From Filimonas lacunae (GTDB taxonomy: Bacteria; Bacteroidota; Bacteroidia; Chitinophagales; Chitinophagaceae): a DNA stretch of 64,000 nt. A program made the position numbers and the translations under genes. Shown here one piece after another: positions 42,396 to 50,528 of the stretch. The notes beneath the pieces were generated by a model. It was not told where the DNA came from, did not search any database, and saw only the letters and a list, made by a program, of their open reading frames with translations. The stretch is from positions 1,612,001 to 1,676,000 of the forward strand of contig NZ_AP017422.1 in assembly GCF_002355595.1 (NCBI RefSeq), in the 5' to 3' direction. Positions within the stretch are counted from its first letter, which is position 1; the number at the start of each line of letters is the position of its first letter.

Positions 42396-43211
42396 ATGAA
42401 ATGTATTCATCAGACCGTGCTGGCTGGTATTGTAAGTGCTTTTACACTATTGAATGCAACAGCACAGGTTACTATAAAAACAAAGACAATGACTAGTCAT
42501 GAACTTTCGGTATTGAATCAATTGGCATCGCCCGCAGTGGTGGTGAATATGCCTGTATCTCAACTGTTAAATGCTCCCGGCAATGAAGCCTTGCGTGCAT
42601 TCTTTTTTACCCCGGTAGCGGATACCACGGTGTTAAAAGGAAAAAAGATAGCGGTTATTGCCGCAGATGGTTTCGAAGAAATAGAATTACTGGGGCCTGT
42701 ATGGTATTTTAAACAGCTGGGGGCGCAGGTAGATATTGTTGCACCTAAGTATAATCCTGCACCGGAAAGGTATGGTCTGATGTATCCGGAAATGTCAAAA
42801 ACACATATCATGGCTATACAGTATCTGCAGCCGGTAGGCTGGATAAAATTTGACCGTACTGCCGATCAGATAAAAGTAAGCGATTATGATGCGGCTTTTA
42901 TACCCGGCGGCGCCTGGAACCCGGATAATCTCCGGAACGATAAGGATGTGATTCAATTTATCCGTGACTTCAATCAATCAGGAAAGCTGATCGCTGCTAT
43001 TTGTCATGCACCTGTTGTTTTAGCGTCTGCTGATATTCTGAAAGGTAAGAAGCTGACGGGGTACTGGAACATACAGGTTGATTTGAAAAACGCGGGTGGT
43101 ATTGTATCAGATCAACCTGTAGTAACAGATGGCAACCTTATTACCAGCAGGCATCCTATTGATGTTGCCGACTTTTCCAGGGCGGTAGAAAGCTGGTTAA
43201 TTAAAAAGTAA
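42396..43211 (+). CDS. Second DJ-1/PfpI family protein, exported
   Basis: A 271-residue protein from ATG 42396; a GTG at 42369 is in frame. The N-terminus (MKCIHQTVLAGIVSAFTLL) is a signal peptide, so the enzyme is probably periplasmic. The nucleophile Cys lies in AAICHAPVVLAS, the acidic residue in ADGFEEIELLGPVWYF, and the oxyanion region in AAFIPGGAWNPD. This is the PfpI/intracellular-protease-like branch (YhbO/PfpI), distinct from the Hsp31-like protein at 4335. It ends the operon, and its coding region stops 4 nt from the convergent DUF4198 gene, with no clear terminator between them. Confidence 0.8.
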   Translation: MKCIHQTVLAGIVSAFTLLNATAQVTIKTKTMTSHELSVLNQLASPAVVVNMPVSQLLNAPGNEALRAFFFTPVADTTVLKGKKIAVIAADGFEEIELLGPVWYFKQLGAQVDIVAPKYNPAPERYGLMYPEMSKTHIMAIQYLQPVGWIKFDRTADQIKVSDYDAAFIPGGAWNPDNLRNDKDVIQFIRDFNQSGKLIAAICHAPVVLASADILKGKKLTGYWNIQVDLKNAGGIVSDQPVVTDGNLITSRHPIDVADFSRAVESWLIKK

Positions 43212-43215
43212 ACAA

Positions 43216-43941
43216 CTACCACATCCACAAACAGTAATTACAACGGTAACGGGTGGTGGTATACGATACACCCTGGTAGGTGCCTGCTTTGTTATCGTTC
43301 CAATCCTGGCGTATAATGTACAGGCCTTTATCAGTAGCGGCAAAAACAGCTTCACCCTGTTTGTTCAGGGTAAGCTGTTTTTCCCAGTTACCGGGGTTAA
43401 ATACTCTTAGCTTAGTGCCTGCTGCTGCGGGCTGGTTGTTTTGAAAGGCTTTTACCACGGTTAAACCGTTGCGTTGGCTGGTTACAATATCCAGAAACTG
43501 GGCAGGAGTAGTAACAGCTTCTGTGCTGCCTACCTGGAAAGCACTGCACAGGTATTCCATAGGGCGTACATTAATGCCGCCGGTGGCCGACCGGTCTACT
43601 ACGGGCAATGTGCTGTTGGTGCCTATTACCTGGTAAGTGCCCGTTTCTTTAGGTACATAATAAGCTTCCCAGCAGTCTTTACGTGGCTGCAAGGTAAGCG
43701 GTGTGCGTTGTCCCTTGCTGTTGATAATGGTTAGCTGAAAATTGCCGGTATAGGCCAGTTCAGGCCCGGTTTCTCTATGCCGTACATTATAATCATCAAT
43801 TTCGCCAAAACATATTTGTATGTGCAGGGTATCGTTGATTTTGCCGGTGCCGTGCAGGTCCAGCCAATAACCGTGGGCTTTGCTTACTACGGGCAGAATG
43901 CTGAACAATAACAGGGCTATCAGAGAAGATCGGATTTGCAT
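43216..43941 (-). CDS. DUF4198-type periplasmic protein
   Basis: A 241-residue protein with a signal peptide (MQIRSSLIALLLFSILPVVSKA). The mature part begins HGYWLDL, the recognisable start of DUF4198 (COG5266), a beta-sandwich family linked to metal (Ni/Co) uptake and to outer-membrane transport. It ends with an unusual Cys/Trp tail (YRCNYCLWMW) that could bind a metal; this is speculation. It lies 23 nt after the sensor kinase gene and is the last gene of a four-gene reverse operon. Confidence 0.65.
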   Translation of the reverse strand: MQIRSSLIALLLFSILPVVSKAHGYWLDLHGTGKINDTLHIQICFGEIDDYNVRHRETGPELAYTGNFQLTIINSKGQRTPLTLQPRKDCWEAYYVPKETGTYQVIGTNSTLPVVDRSATGGINVRPMEYLCSAFQVGSTEAVTTPAQFLDIVTSQRNGLTVVKAFQNNQPAAAGTKLRVFNPGNWEKQLTLNKQGEAVFAATDKGLYIIRQDWNDNKAGTYQGVSYTTTRYRCNYCLWMW

Positions 43942-43964
43942 GGGATGTATTTAAAAATGTAAAG

Positions 43965-45227
43965 CTAGTTATTTGTGGTTGACGGCAGCAGGGGAAACAG
44001 TATGCGAAACTCATGCTGGCCTTGCAGGTAGTTATAATGAATGCTCCAATGATTCAGCAGGCATATCTGTTGCACAATAGACAATCCCAGCCCATTGGTA
44101 AGCATATGTTGTTCGCCTTTCTTAAACCGGTCGAACAGTTGAACGGCAGGGAAGGAGAGGGGAGCGCCGGTGTTGCATAGCAACAGCGCATGAGGTTGCA
44201 GAATAATGGTTAAGGAACCGCCTTCCGGTGTATAGTGCAGGGCATTGGCCAGCAGGTTGGATAAACATACCTCTGCCAGGTAACGGTGCGAGCGTATGCT
44301 GCATGGAGTAGCCTGTACGGTAATGGTGATGTTTTTACCTGCAAACAGATCTTCCATTTGTTCCAGGTGGTCGTTGATAATGTCATGCAGGGGCAGCAGT
44401 TCTTTGCCGGTATAAGCGTTGTTATCCAGCTTGGCTAACAGCAGCAGGCTTTTATTCATTTTTCTAAGCCTTTCTACACCCGCTTTTGCCTGCACAATGT
44501 ACCGGGCCATTTCTTCGCTTACAGGCAGCTGGCTCATGCGGTCCAGCTTGGATTGTATAATGCCTAAAGGTGTTTGAATTTCGTGCGAAGCGTTTTCGGT
44601 GAACTCCCGTAGCGACAGGTATTCACGCTTACTTCTTTCGGTGAGGTCTTCCAGTGTTTGCTGCATTTCGGTAAATTCGGTAATGCCCGAAGGGTGCAGC
44701 TGTAGTTTGTCGGGATTGCTGAGCGAGTAGTTACGTAGCGCCTGTAGATTTAAGAAGAAAGGTTTCCATATTTTACGGCTGATGACCAGGTTCATAATAA
44801 TACCGGCTATGGTAAATAAGAACACTGACGCCAGCAACAGGTAAAAAATAGTGCTGTAATACTGATTCCATCCAATAAAAGTGGTCATTACCGTTATCCG
44901 GTAGGTATGATTGTTGATGATTTTAACGGTAGACAGGTATTCGTAATCTTCTTTTTCATGCGTTACAATATCGTATATGACAGAATCGCCCTGTATACGC
45001 TGCTGCGAAGCATTGTTGGTGAGTTTTTCTACGCCTACCAGCGGATAAGCAATCGCCTTGCCCTGGCTAATTTCCCGGGCAATCATCTCTGTTTGCAGGT
45101 TCAGCTGTTCGTAGATTTCATTTTTAATCTGTGTGCGCAGCACCAGATAAAGGGCAATGCCCGTAACGGTAAGTATGGCGAGTGTTACCAGCAAAAAGCT
45201 GCGTATAGTGGTGTGCAGCAGTTTCAT
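43965..45227 (-). CDS. Sensor histidine kinase, CusS/OmpR-partner type
   Basis: A 420-residue protein with an N-terminal TM segment (SFLLVTLAILTVTGIALYLV), a periplasmic domain of about 115 residues, a second TM (IFYLLLASVFLFTIAGIIMN), a HAMP-like linker, and a HisKA domain with the phosphoacceptor in ENASHEIQTPLGIIQSKLDR. The HATPase domain has the N box (EVCLSNLLANALHYTPEGG), with the usual D-x-G box partly degenerate (LLLCNTGAPLSF). The first codon overlaps the response-regulator stop by 4 nt. The signal is unknown; the DUF4198 and EamA neighbours hint at metal or small-solute sensing. Confidence 0.85.
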   Translation of the reverse strand: MKLLHTTIRSFLLVTLAILTVTGIALYLVLRTQIKNEIYEQLNLQTEMIAREISQGKAIAYPLVGVEKLTNNASQQRIQGDSVIYDIVTHEKEDYEYLSTVKIINNHTYRITVMTTFIGWNQYYSTIFYLLLASVFLFTIAGIIMNLVISRKIWKPFFLNLQALRNYSLSNPDKLQLHPSGITEFTEMQQTLEDLTERSKREYLSLREFTENASHEIQTPLGIIQSKLDRMSQLPVSEEMARYIVQAKAGVERLRKMNKSLLLLAKLDNNAYTGKELLPLHDIINDHLEQMEDLFAGKNITITVQATPCSIRSHRYLAEVCLSNLLANALHYTPEGGSLTIILQPHALLLCNTGAPLSFPAVQLFDRFKKGEQHMLTNGLGLSIVQQICLLNHWSIHYNYLQGQHEFRILFPLLPSTTNN

Positions 45228-45901
45228 CTGTCAATCCATTTATAGCCCATACCATATACTGTTTCTATATAATCTTCCCCCGTAAACTTGCTTATTTTTT
45301 TACGTAGGTTCATGGTATGGGTGTATATGATATCATAGCTACCAGTCATGTCGTAGTTGTCGCCCCATAAATGCGCGGCAATAGATTCCTTGCTTACTAC
45401 ACGTTTTCTGTTTACCAGGAAGTATAGTAATAGTTCGTATTCTTTTTTGGTAAGGTTTATTTTACGGCCGTTACAGGTAACTTCTTTAGCTTGTGTATCT
45501 ATTTGCAACGCATCGGCTGTGATAATGTTGCTGCCCGAAAAGGAAGTGCGGCGCTGAAACGCATTGATGCGGGCATTCAGCTCTTCCATATAAAATGGCT
45601 TGGTTAGATAGTCATCGGCCCCTAATTCCAGCCCGGCCAGTTTATCGGTTAAAGAATCTTTGGCAGACAGGATAAGCACGCCGGCCTGCAGGTCTTTATC
45701 TTTCAATAGCTTTAATATTGACAAACCGCTGCCGCCGGGCAGGGTAATGTCCAGTATCACCATATCGTAATGGTATAGCAATATCTTGTCTTCCGCCTCG
45801 TGAAATGTTGCCGCCCGCTCGCATAAATGCCCCTGTTCACCCAGATATGTTTCCAGTTCATCCAGCAACGCCGGCTCATCTTCTACCAGTAATAGCTTCA
45901 T
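45224..45901 (-). CDS. OmpR/PhoB family response regulator
   Basis: A 225-residue regulator from ATG 45901. The receiver (MKLLLVEDEPALLDELETYL) has the phosphoacceptor Asp in VILDITLPGGSG and the Lys in DYLTKPFYMEEL. The C-terminal winged helix (LTKKEYELLLYFLVNRKRVV, then YTHTMNLRKKISKF and VYGMGYKW) is typical OmpR. It is 13 nt after the EamA gene and overlaps the kinase gene. A pair of TCTGAAGA direct repeats with 11-bp period at 46373-46391, upstream of the operon, is a candidate binding site for autoregulation. Confidence 0.9.
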   Translation of the reverse strand: MKLLLVEDEPALLDELETYLGEQGHLCERAATFHEAEDKILLYHYDMVILDITLPGGSGLSILKLLKDKDLQAGVLILSAKDSLTDKLAGLELGADDYLTKPFYMEELNARINAFQRRTSFSGSNIITADALQIDTQAKEVTCNGRKINLTKKEYELLLYFLVNRKRVVSKESIAAHLWGDNYDMTGSYDIIYTHTMNLRKKISKFTGEDYIETVYGMGYKWIDR

Positions 45902-45914
45902 ACCTGTTATTAAA

Positions 45915-46328
45915 TTACAGAATAAGTACCAATGTGCCCGCAATAATCAGCAAAGCGCCTGCTGCCATCTTCCAGGTAAGTACTTCGCCTAAAAACAACA
46001 CAGATAGTAATATGGCAATAGCCACGCTCATTTTATCTACCGGCGCCACCTGCGATACCTTGCCCACTTGCAGCGCTCTGAAATAAAATATCCACGATAA
46101 CCCGGTGCCGCCTCCTGATAAAATCAGAAACAGCCAGTTTTGCCGGGTAAGGGTTCCAAGGTGCTGGGTTGCCCCTTTGGCCATTACAATGCCCCAGGCT
46201 ATGATCACTATTATAACAGTTCGGATGGCGGTGGCCAGGTCGCTATCAATATGCTGAACACCTTTTTTCGCAAAAACAGCGGTAAGAGCTGCAAACAGTG
46301 CCGACAACAGTGCATATATCCACCACAT
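45915..46328 (-). CDS. Small EamA-domain membrane transporter
   Basis: A 137-residue membrane protein with about five hydrophobic segments (MWWIYALLSALFAALTAVFA, VIIVIIAWGIVMAKG, WLFLILSGGGTGLSWIFYF, ILLSVLFLGEVL, AAGALLIIAGTLVLIL), one EamA half-domain of the drug/metabolite transporter superfamily. Full-size members carry two such halves, so this may act as a dimer. It is the first gene of the reverse operon with the two-component pair, suggesting that its substrate relates to the signal. Confidence 0.75.
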   Translation of the reverse strand: MWWIYALLSALFAALTAVFAKKGVQHIDSDLATAIRTVIIVIIAWGIVMAKGATQHLGTLTRQNWLFLILSGGGTGLSWIFYFRALQVGKVSQVAPVDKMSVAIAILLSVLFLGEVLTWKMAAGALLIIAGTLVLIL

Positions 46329-46372
46329 ATTCTAATATTTGCAATGTAAAAAGGTCAATATTGACGTGTGAA

Positions 46373-46391
46373 TCTGAAGAAATTCTGAAGA
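46373..46391. promoter_or_regulatory. Direct-repeat candidate OmpR-type operator
   Basis: TCTGAAGA at 46373-46380 and at 46384-46391 are exact copies with an 11-bp period (one helical turn), the arrangement used by OmpR-family regulators. They lie between the divergent EamA/two-component operon and the GH43 gene. Confidence 0.4.
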
Positions 46392-46393
46392 TA

Positions 46394-46401
46394 TATTTTT
46401 G
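46394..46401 (+). promoter_or_regulatory. Candidate -7 promoter element of the GH43 gene
   Basis: TATTTTTG fits TAnnTTTG and lies 15 nt before the ATG at 46417; no good -33 element is seen. Confidence 0.3.
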
Positions 46402-46416
46402 CTTTATATTGCATAA

Positions 46417-47421
46417 ATGAATGATAAGAAGATATTCATGCCGGCAGTGTTGCTGCTGCTGTCAACCCTTGCTTTTACGCCCTGCCTGTTTGCTTTTCAG
46501 GCTATAGATTCCACCGATACCCTGCATGCGCCACCACCGGTATTACCCGGTGCTTATGCCGACCCGCATATTGCCGCATTTGGTAACAGATTTTACCTGT
46601 ATCCTACCACGGATGGTACGGAAGGATGGATGGGTACCAATTTTACCTGCTGGAGCAGTTCTGACTTAGTGAGCTGGCAAAATGAAGGAGTGATACTGGA
46701 CTTACCTAAAGATGTATCGTATGCCAAAGCCAGGGCCTGGGCACCGGCTATTGCCCGTAAAAATGGCAAGTATTACTACTATTTTTCGGCGGACGTAAAC
46801 ATAGGTGTTGCGGTGGCTGATAAGCCTGCCGGGCCGTTTAAAGAAGTGCTGAACAAGCCTTTAGTGGCCAAAGGTTCCCGTCGTGGCCAGATGATAGACC
46901 CCATGGTGTTTGTAGATGATGATGGCGCTGCCTATCTGTATTGGGGGCAGGGCATGTGTAATGTAGTAAAGCTGAATGAGGATATGATTAGCTACGACAC
47001 CAGTGCTATAGTGTCTTTTAAGCCACAGGGCTATAATGAAGGTTCATTTGTGATCAAAAGAAAGGGCGTGTATTACCTGATGTGGTCGGAGTACGATACC
47101 CGAGACCCACGTTATTCTATTGCCTATGCTACTTCTTCTTCCCCTATGGGGCCGTTTGTAAAGGCGGAGAATCCTACTATATTAAAGGGCAAAGGTGTGG
47201 TAAAAGGAGCAGGACATCATTCGGTGTTGAGGGTACCAGGCAGGGATGAATGGTATATTGCTTATCACCGGTTTATTATTCCAGGTGGTAACGGCTATAA
47301 CCGTGAAACCTGTATTTCTCCTATGCGTTTTGATAGTACGGGACATATATTACCGGTAAATGTGTTTGAGAAAGTGAAACCGGTAAAATTCAAGCGGATA
47401 ATAAAAGAACCATTTTTTTAG
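46417..47421 (+). CDS. Glycoside hydrolase family 43
   Basis: A 334-residue protein with a signal peptide (MPAVLLLLSTLAFTPCLFAF region). The five-bladed propeller shows the GH43 acidic residues: the general base Asp in PGAYADPHIAAFG, the pKa-modulating Asp in MIDPMVFVDDDGAAYLYWG, and the acid Glu in GYNEGSFVIKRKG. A His in KGAGHHSVLRVPG corresponds to the calcium or ion-site His. The family cleaves arabinose- or xylose-containing polymers. Length equals the catalytic domain alone. It has a terminator at 47484 and is not in a SusC/SusD locus. Confidence 0.85.
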   Translation: MNDKKIFMPAVLLLLSTLAFTPCLFAFQAIDSTDTLHAPPPVLPGAYADPHIAAFGNRFYLYPTTDGTEGWMGTNFTCWSSSDLVSWQNEGVILDLPKDVSYAKARAWAPAIARKNGKYYYYFSADVNIGVAVADKPAGPFKEVLNKPLVAKGSRRGQMIDPMVFVDDDGAAYLYWGQGMCNVVKLNEDMISYDTSAIVSFKPQGYNEGSFVIKRKGVYYLMWSEYDTRDPRYSIAYATSSSPMGPFVKAENPTILKGKGVVKGAGHHSVLRVPGRDEWYIAYHRFIIPGGNGYNRETCISPMRFDSTGHILPVNVFEKVKPVKFKRIIKEPFF

Positions 47422-47483
47422 CAAGCCGGCTTCCTGACACTAAAACAGCGTTTCAAGTATAAATGGCGGTATATACCTGCAAT

Positions 47484-47518
47484 AAAAATCCTCCTGATTT
47501 ATCTTCAGGGGGATTTTT
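47484..47518. terminator. Bidirectional terminator
   Basis: A 14-bp stem (AAAAATCCTCCTGA / TCAGGGGGATTTTT, one G-U pair) with a 7-nt loop, between convergent GH43 and SDR genes. Confidence 0.75.
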
Positions 47519-47542
47519 ATATGCTGTAAAAATGCTGCTTAT

Positions 47543-48334
47543 TTATACATTTCCGTAGCTGTTGCTCTGGCCGCCATCAATGGCAATGACCTGACCACTT
47601 ACATAGCTGCAATCTTCCGATAACAGAAAGCAAACCACTTTAGCCACCTCTTCCGGCTTACCCAGCCTTTTGGTAGGGTTGGCCTTCGCATATTCTGCTT
47701 CGGCTGCCTTCGGGTCTTGCGGATTCACCTGCTTAAAAGCGCCGGCTACCATCGGGGTAAGAATGGCACCCGGAGCGATGGCGTTGGCGGTAATGCCAAA
47801 CTGCCCGTATTCCAGTGCCACATTCTTGGTAATACCCGTAACAGCGTGTTTAGTGGCCACATAAGGCGTTTGATTCATTACACCCCGGATACCACCTACA
47901 GAAGCTACGTTCACCACGCGGCCATAGCCTTTTTCTTTCATGTGCGGTAGAATATATCGCAAGCCGTAATAAACGCCCATAAGGTTAATATCCACCACTT
48001 TCCTGAAAATATCGAGGTCGTATTCTATTAAGGGAGCCTGTTTGCCTTCAATACCGGCGTTATTATAAAAACCGTCTATCTGCCCAAATTCCTTGATGGC
48101 TACGTTTACGTAGTTCTTTACCTCTTCTTCCTTTGACGTGTCTGCTTTTACAATAACTACGGCTGCGCCTGCCTGTTCTTTGGTAATCTCCGCTTTCGCC
48201 TGTTGCAGGGCTTCCTCATTGTAATCTACCAGCACCAGTTTAGCGCCCCTGGCGGCGGCTTCTTTTGCTGTGGCTAATCCTAAACCCATACCGGCACCGG
48301 TAATGAGTATCACTTTTTGATCTAAGCTTTTCAT
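47543..48334 (-). CDS. Short-chain dehydrogenase/reductase (SDR)
   Basis: A 263-residue classical SDR. The cofactor loop ITGAGMGLGLATA (TGxxxGxG), the NNAG motif (GFYNNAGIEG), the catalytic Ser in VNVASVGGIRG and the YxxxK in YVATKHAVTG are all present; VDYNEEAL after the loop suggests preference for NAD(H). Substrate is unknown: glucose, hydroxy fatty acids and 3-ketoacyl compounds are all possible for this branch. It is monocistronic, ending against the terminator at 47484-47518. Confidence 0.85.
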   Translation of the reverse strand: MKSLDQKVILITGAGMGLGLATAKEAAARGAKLVLVDYNEEALQQAKAEITKEQAGAAVVIVKADTSKEEEVKNYVNVAIKEFGQIDGFYNNAGIEGKQAPLIEYDLDIFRKVVDINLMGVYYGLRYILPHMKEKGYGRVVNVASVGGIRGVMNQTPYVATKHAVTGITKNVALEYGQFGITANAIAPGAILTPMVAGAFKQVNPQDPKAAEAEYAKANPTKRLGKPEEVAKVVCFLLSEDCSYVSGQVIAIDGGQSNSYGNV

Positions 48335-48462
48335 AACTATTCGTTTTAGAAAAAATATCCTGTCGCAAATAGTAACAGCTTAGGGCAAAAGATTGTTGTG
48401 CAAAAGGGGATAACGTTATGTTAAGAAACGGTAACGTAAGGGGCTCTATACCAGCGAATTGC

Positions 48463-48912
48463 TTACGCTTCTTCGCTGGCTTTGCTTACTTTACGGTAAA
48501 TGTACTCGTGGTAAATATGCCTGCGGCAGAACCTGTCGGGAATATCGGTCTGACATAATTTAACATATGTGTTCTTTTGAACGCCAAAATATTCGTAGCT
48601 GCTGCCATCTACAAACTGAATGGTTAATATCTGCTTCTCGTATTTAAAGTCCATTACCTGTGAAGAAGATATGGTAGCGGTATACTCCGGTAAAGCCTGT
48701 TCTATGGTTTCCGGCGCTATGCTTACCAGAAAATGGTAGGCTTTGATCAATTCCTTACTTTTTTCTTCTGCTTCCAGTTTTGCTTCTTCATTATCGTTGA
48801 ATTTATCCGGGTGCCACTCTTTCATCAGGTTCCGGTATACGGATTTGAGCTCTTTCAAATCGGTATCCTGTGTTACGTTTAACAGCTTTCTGTAATTACT
48901 AATTCTTTTCAT
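48463..48912 (-). CDS. J-domain protein with KTSC domain
   Basis: A 149-residue protein from ATG 48912. Residues about 5-65 are a J domain with the diagnostic HPD (NLMKEWHPDKFND), which would stimulate a DnaK partner. Residues about 80-140 match the KTSC domain (SSQVMDFKYEKQILTIQFVD then SYEYFGV), a small module known from phage and bacterial proteins and named after a Lys-Thr-Ser-Cys pattern. The fusion suggests an adaptor that brings a client or nucleic acid to DnaK. No operon partner is visible. Confidence 0.75.
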   Translation of the reverse strand: MKRISNYRKLLNVTQDTDLKELKSVYRNLMKEWHPDKFNDNEEAKLEAEEKSKELIKAYHFLVSIAPETIEQALPEYTATISSSQVMDFKYEKQILTIQFVDGSSYEYFGVQKNTYVKLCQTDIPDRFCRRHIYHEYIYRKVSKASEEA

Positions 48913-49056
48913 GGAGGGTGCAAGGTACAACGGTTACGGGCAACAAGAAAGTTGCTAAGGATAATTTAACCCGGTAAGGAAGGATTTATTGACTGCATGT
49001 AACGGAAAACGACCTGTGGGGAGGGAGATATTTCGTTGTGGAAGAAGAGTTTGTAA

Positions 49057-49095
49057 AATACGGCCGGGCTTTTTGAGGCATTTTCCGGCCGTATT
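49057..49095. terminator. Hairpin downstream of the small gene at 49123
   Basis: Perfect 11-bp arms AATACGGCCGG (49057-49067) and CCGGCCGTATT (49085-49095), with a 17-nt loop. On the reverse strand it is followed by a short T-run, so it may end transcription of the 49123 gene. Confidence 0.5.
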
Positions 49096-49122
49096 AAAAG
49101 TAATGTGGTAACAGGTTACGCT

Positions 49123-49338
49123 TTATTTTTCCCGCATTTGCTTGCCTTCTTCTACTCCCGCTATCCATTGGTCCCGTCTTTTTTTATCTTCTTTGCTCAT
49201 TGGTTCTAAGGTGTTTACATCCGGAAACACCTCTACCGGCTCTTCTGTAAAGCGTACATGCTTATCGCGGTTGGCTTCGGCCGGCACATCCAGGTGCCTG
49301 TCTTTTACCTGCGGCGATTTTGTTTTCTGGTTTTTCAT
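49123..49338 (-). CDS. Small charged hypothetical protein
   Basis: A 71-residue hydrophilic protein with no signal or membrane segment (KSPQVKDRHLDVPAEANRDK, ending AGVEEGKQMREK). It is rich in Lys, Glu, Asp and Arg, like conserved Bacteroidota proteins of unknown role that are often disordered. Only the frame length and a downstream hairpin support it; no family is recognised. Confidence 0.5.
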   Translation of the reverse strand: MKNQKTKSPQVKDRHLDVPAEANRDKHVRFTEEPVEVFPDVNTLEPMSKEDKKRRDQWIAGVEEGKQMREK

Positions 49339-49543
49339 AACACATTATTTAGTTACCAATAATTGTTCTTTTGAATAACGCTTAAATTTTGTTCCAGCTT
49401 AGTATGGTGTGTTAATCAGATGTTAAAGGAGTAGAAATTACTACAGTAGCGCGCAGATTGTTCCACAGTATAGCCATATAACCTGCTGTATCATTGCTGA
49501 AAATTCGTGTAAACACCTACTTTAGAGCAAACATCTTGAGACA

Positions 49544-50416
49544 ATGAAATGGACTACTGCACTGTTATTCACTTGCTTATCACTACCTTCTTTTGCACAA
49601 CCCCAAAATCCGAAGCCCGCTGCAGGTAGCAAACCTTTTGTACTGGGTGTAGTGGATGAAATAGATTCCCGGGTGCTGAACGAAAAAAGGATATTGAATA
49701 TTTACCTCCCCGAAGGCTATAACCCCAGGGACTCTGTTAGTTACCCGGTTACGTATTTGCTGGACGGATCGGCCGATGAAGACTTTATTCATGTAGTGGG
49801 CCTTTACCAGTTCAATAGTTTTGAATGGGTGAACCGGGCACCTAAATCTATTGTCGTAGGCATTGCAACGGTAGACAGACGAAGGGATTTTACTTTCCCT
49901 ACCACCATTGAAGCCGATAAAAAGCGTTTTCCTACCACGGGGCATTCTGATAAGTTTATTGACTTTATAGCCAAAGAGCTGCAGCCTTTTATAGAGAAGA
50001 AGTATAAAACCAACGCTAACCGCACCATCATAGGGCAATCGCTGGGCGGATTACTGGCTACAGAGGTATTATTAAAACAGCCTGGGCTTTTTAATAAATA
50101 CATTATTGTTAGCCCCAGTATCTGGTGGGACAACGGATCGTTATTGTCGCAACCTTCTGCCATGCTACAGGATAGCTTTACGCAAAAAACGGCTGTGTAT
50201 ATCGGAGTAGGTAAAGAGGGTTTAGCGCCTACCGCTACACCACATGTGATGGAGGTAGATGCAAATTTGCTGGCAGAAAAGATAAAGAACTCCCGTAGCA
50301 AAGCGGTTTCGGTGTACTTCGATTATCTGCCGGAAGAAGATCATGCTACCAGCGCCCACCAGGCTATTAACAATGCGCTGAAATGGATGTACGCTGCGCC
50401 ATTACCGCAACACTAG
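49544..50416 (+). CDS. Exported alpha/beta-hydrolase (esterase D/IroE-like)
   Basis: A 290-residue protein with a signal peptide (MKWTTALLFTCLSLPSFAQ). The domain belongs to the putative esterase family (PF00756) that includes IroE, Fes and esterase D: PVTYLLDGSADEDF (oxyanion), TIIGQSLGGLLATEVLL with the nucleophile Ser, and a late His in LPEEDHATSAHQ. In some bacteria such enzymes linearise siderophores, but others cleave acylated sugars. Its only link to iron is that the window has a siderophore locus 27 kb away, so that role is weak. Terminator at 50470. Confidence 0.78.
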   Translation: MKWTTALLFTCLSLPSFAQPQNPKPAAGSKPFVLGVVDEIDSRVLNEKRILNIYLPEGYNPRDSVSYPVTYLLDGSADEDFIHVVGLYQFNSFEWVNRAPKSIVVGIATVDRRRDFTFPTTIEADKKRFPTTGHSDKFIDFIAKELQPFIEKKYKTNANRTIIGQSLGGLLATEVLLKQPGLFNKYIIVSPSIWWDNGSLLSQPSAMLQDSFTQKTAVYIGVGKEGLAPTATPHVMEVDANLLAEKIKNSRSKAVSVYFDYLPEEDHATSAHQAINNALKWMYAAPLPQH

Positions 50417-50469
50417 AAAATAGAGTGGCATCTGGTAAACCAACAGTAGGTTTTGTACAACTTACATGC

Positions 50470-50504
50470 AAAAGCCGCCTCCATGCTGATAGGAGACGGC
50501 TTTT
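50470..50504. terminator. Terminator hairpin between esterase and T6SS operon
   Basis: AAAAGCCGCCTCC (50470-50482) pairs with GGAGACGGCTTTT (50492-50504) with one mismatch. It separates the convergent esterase gene and tssC and can serve both. Confidence 0.7.
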
Positions 50505-50528
50505 ATTATAGCTATAGATGAACTGTGA

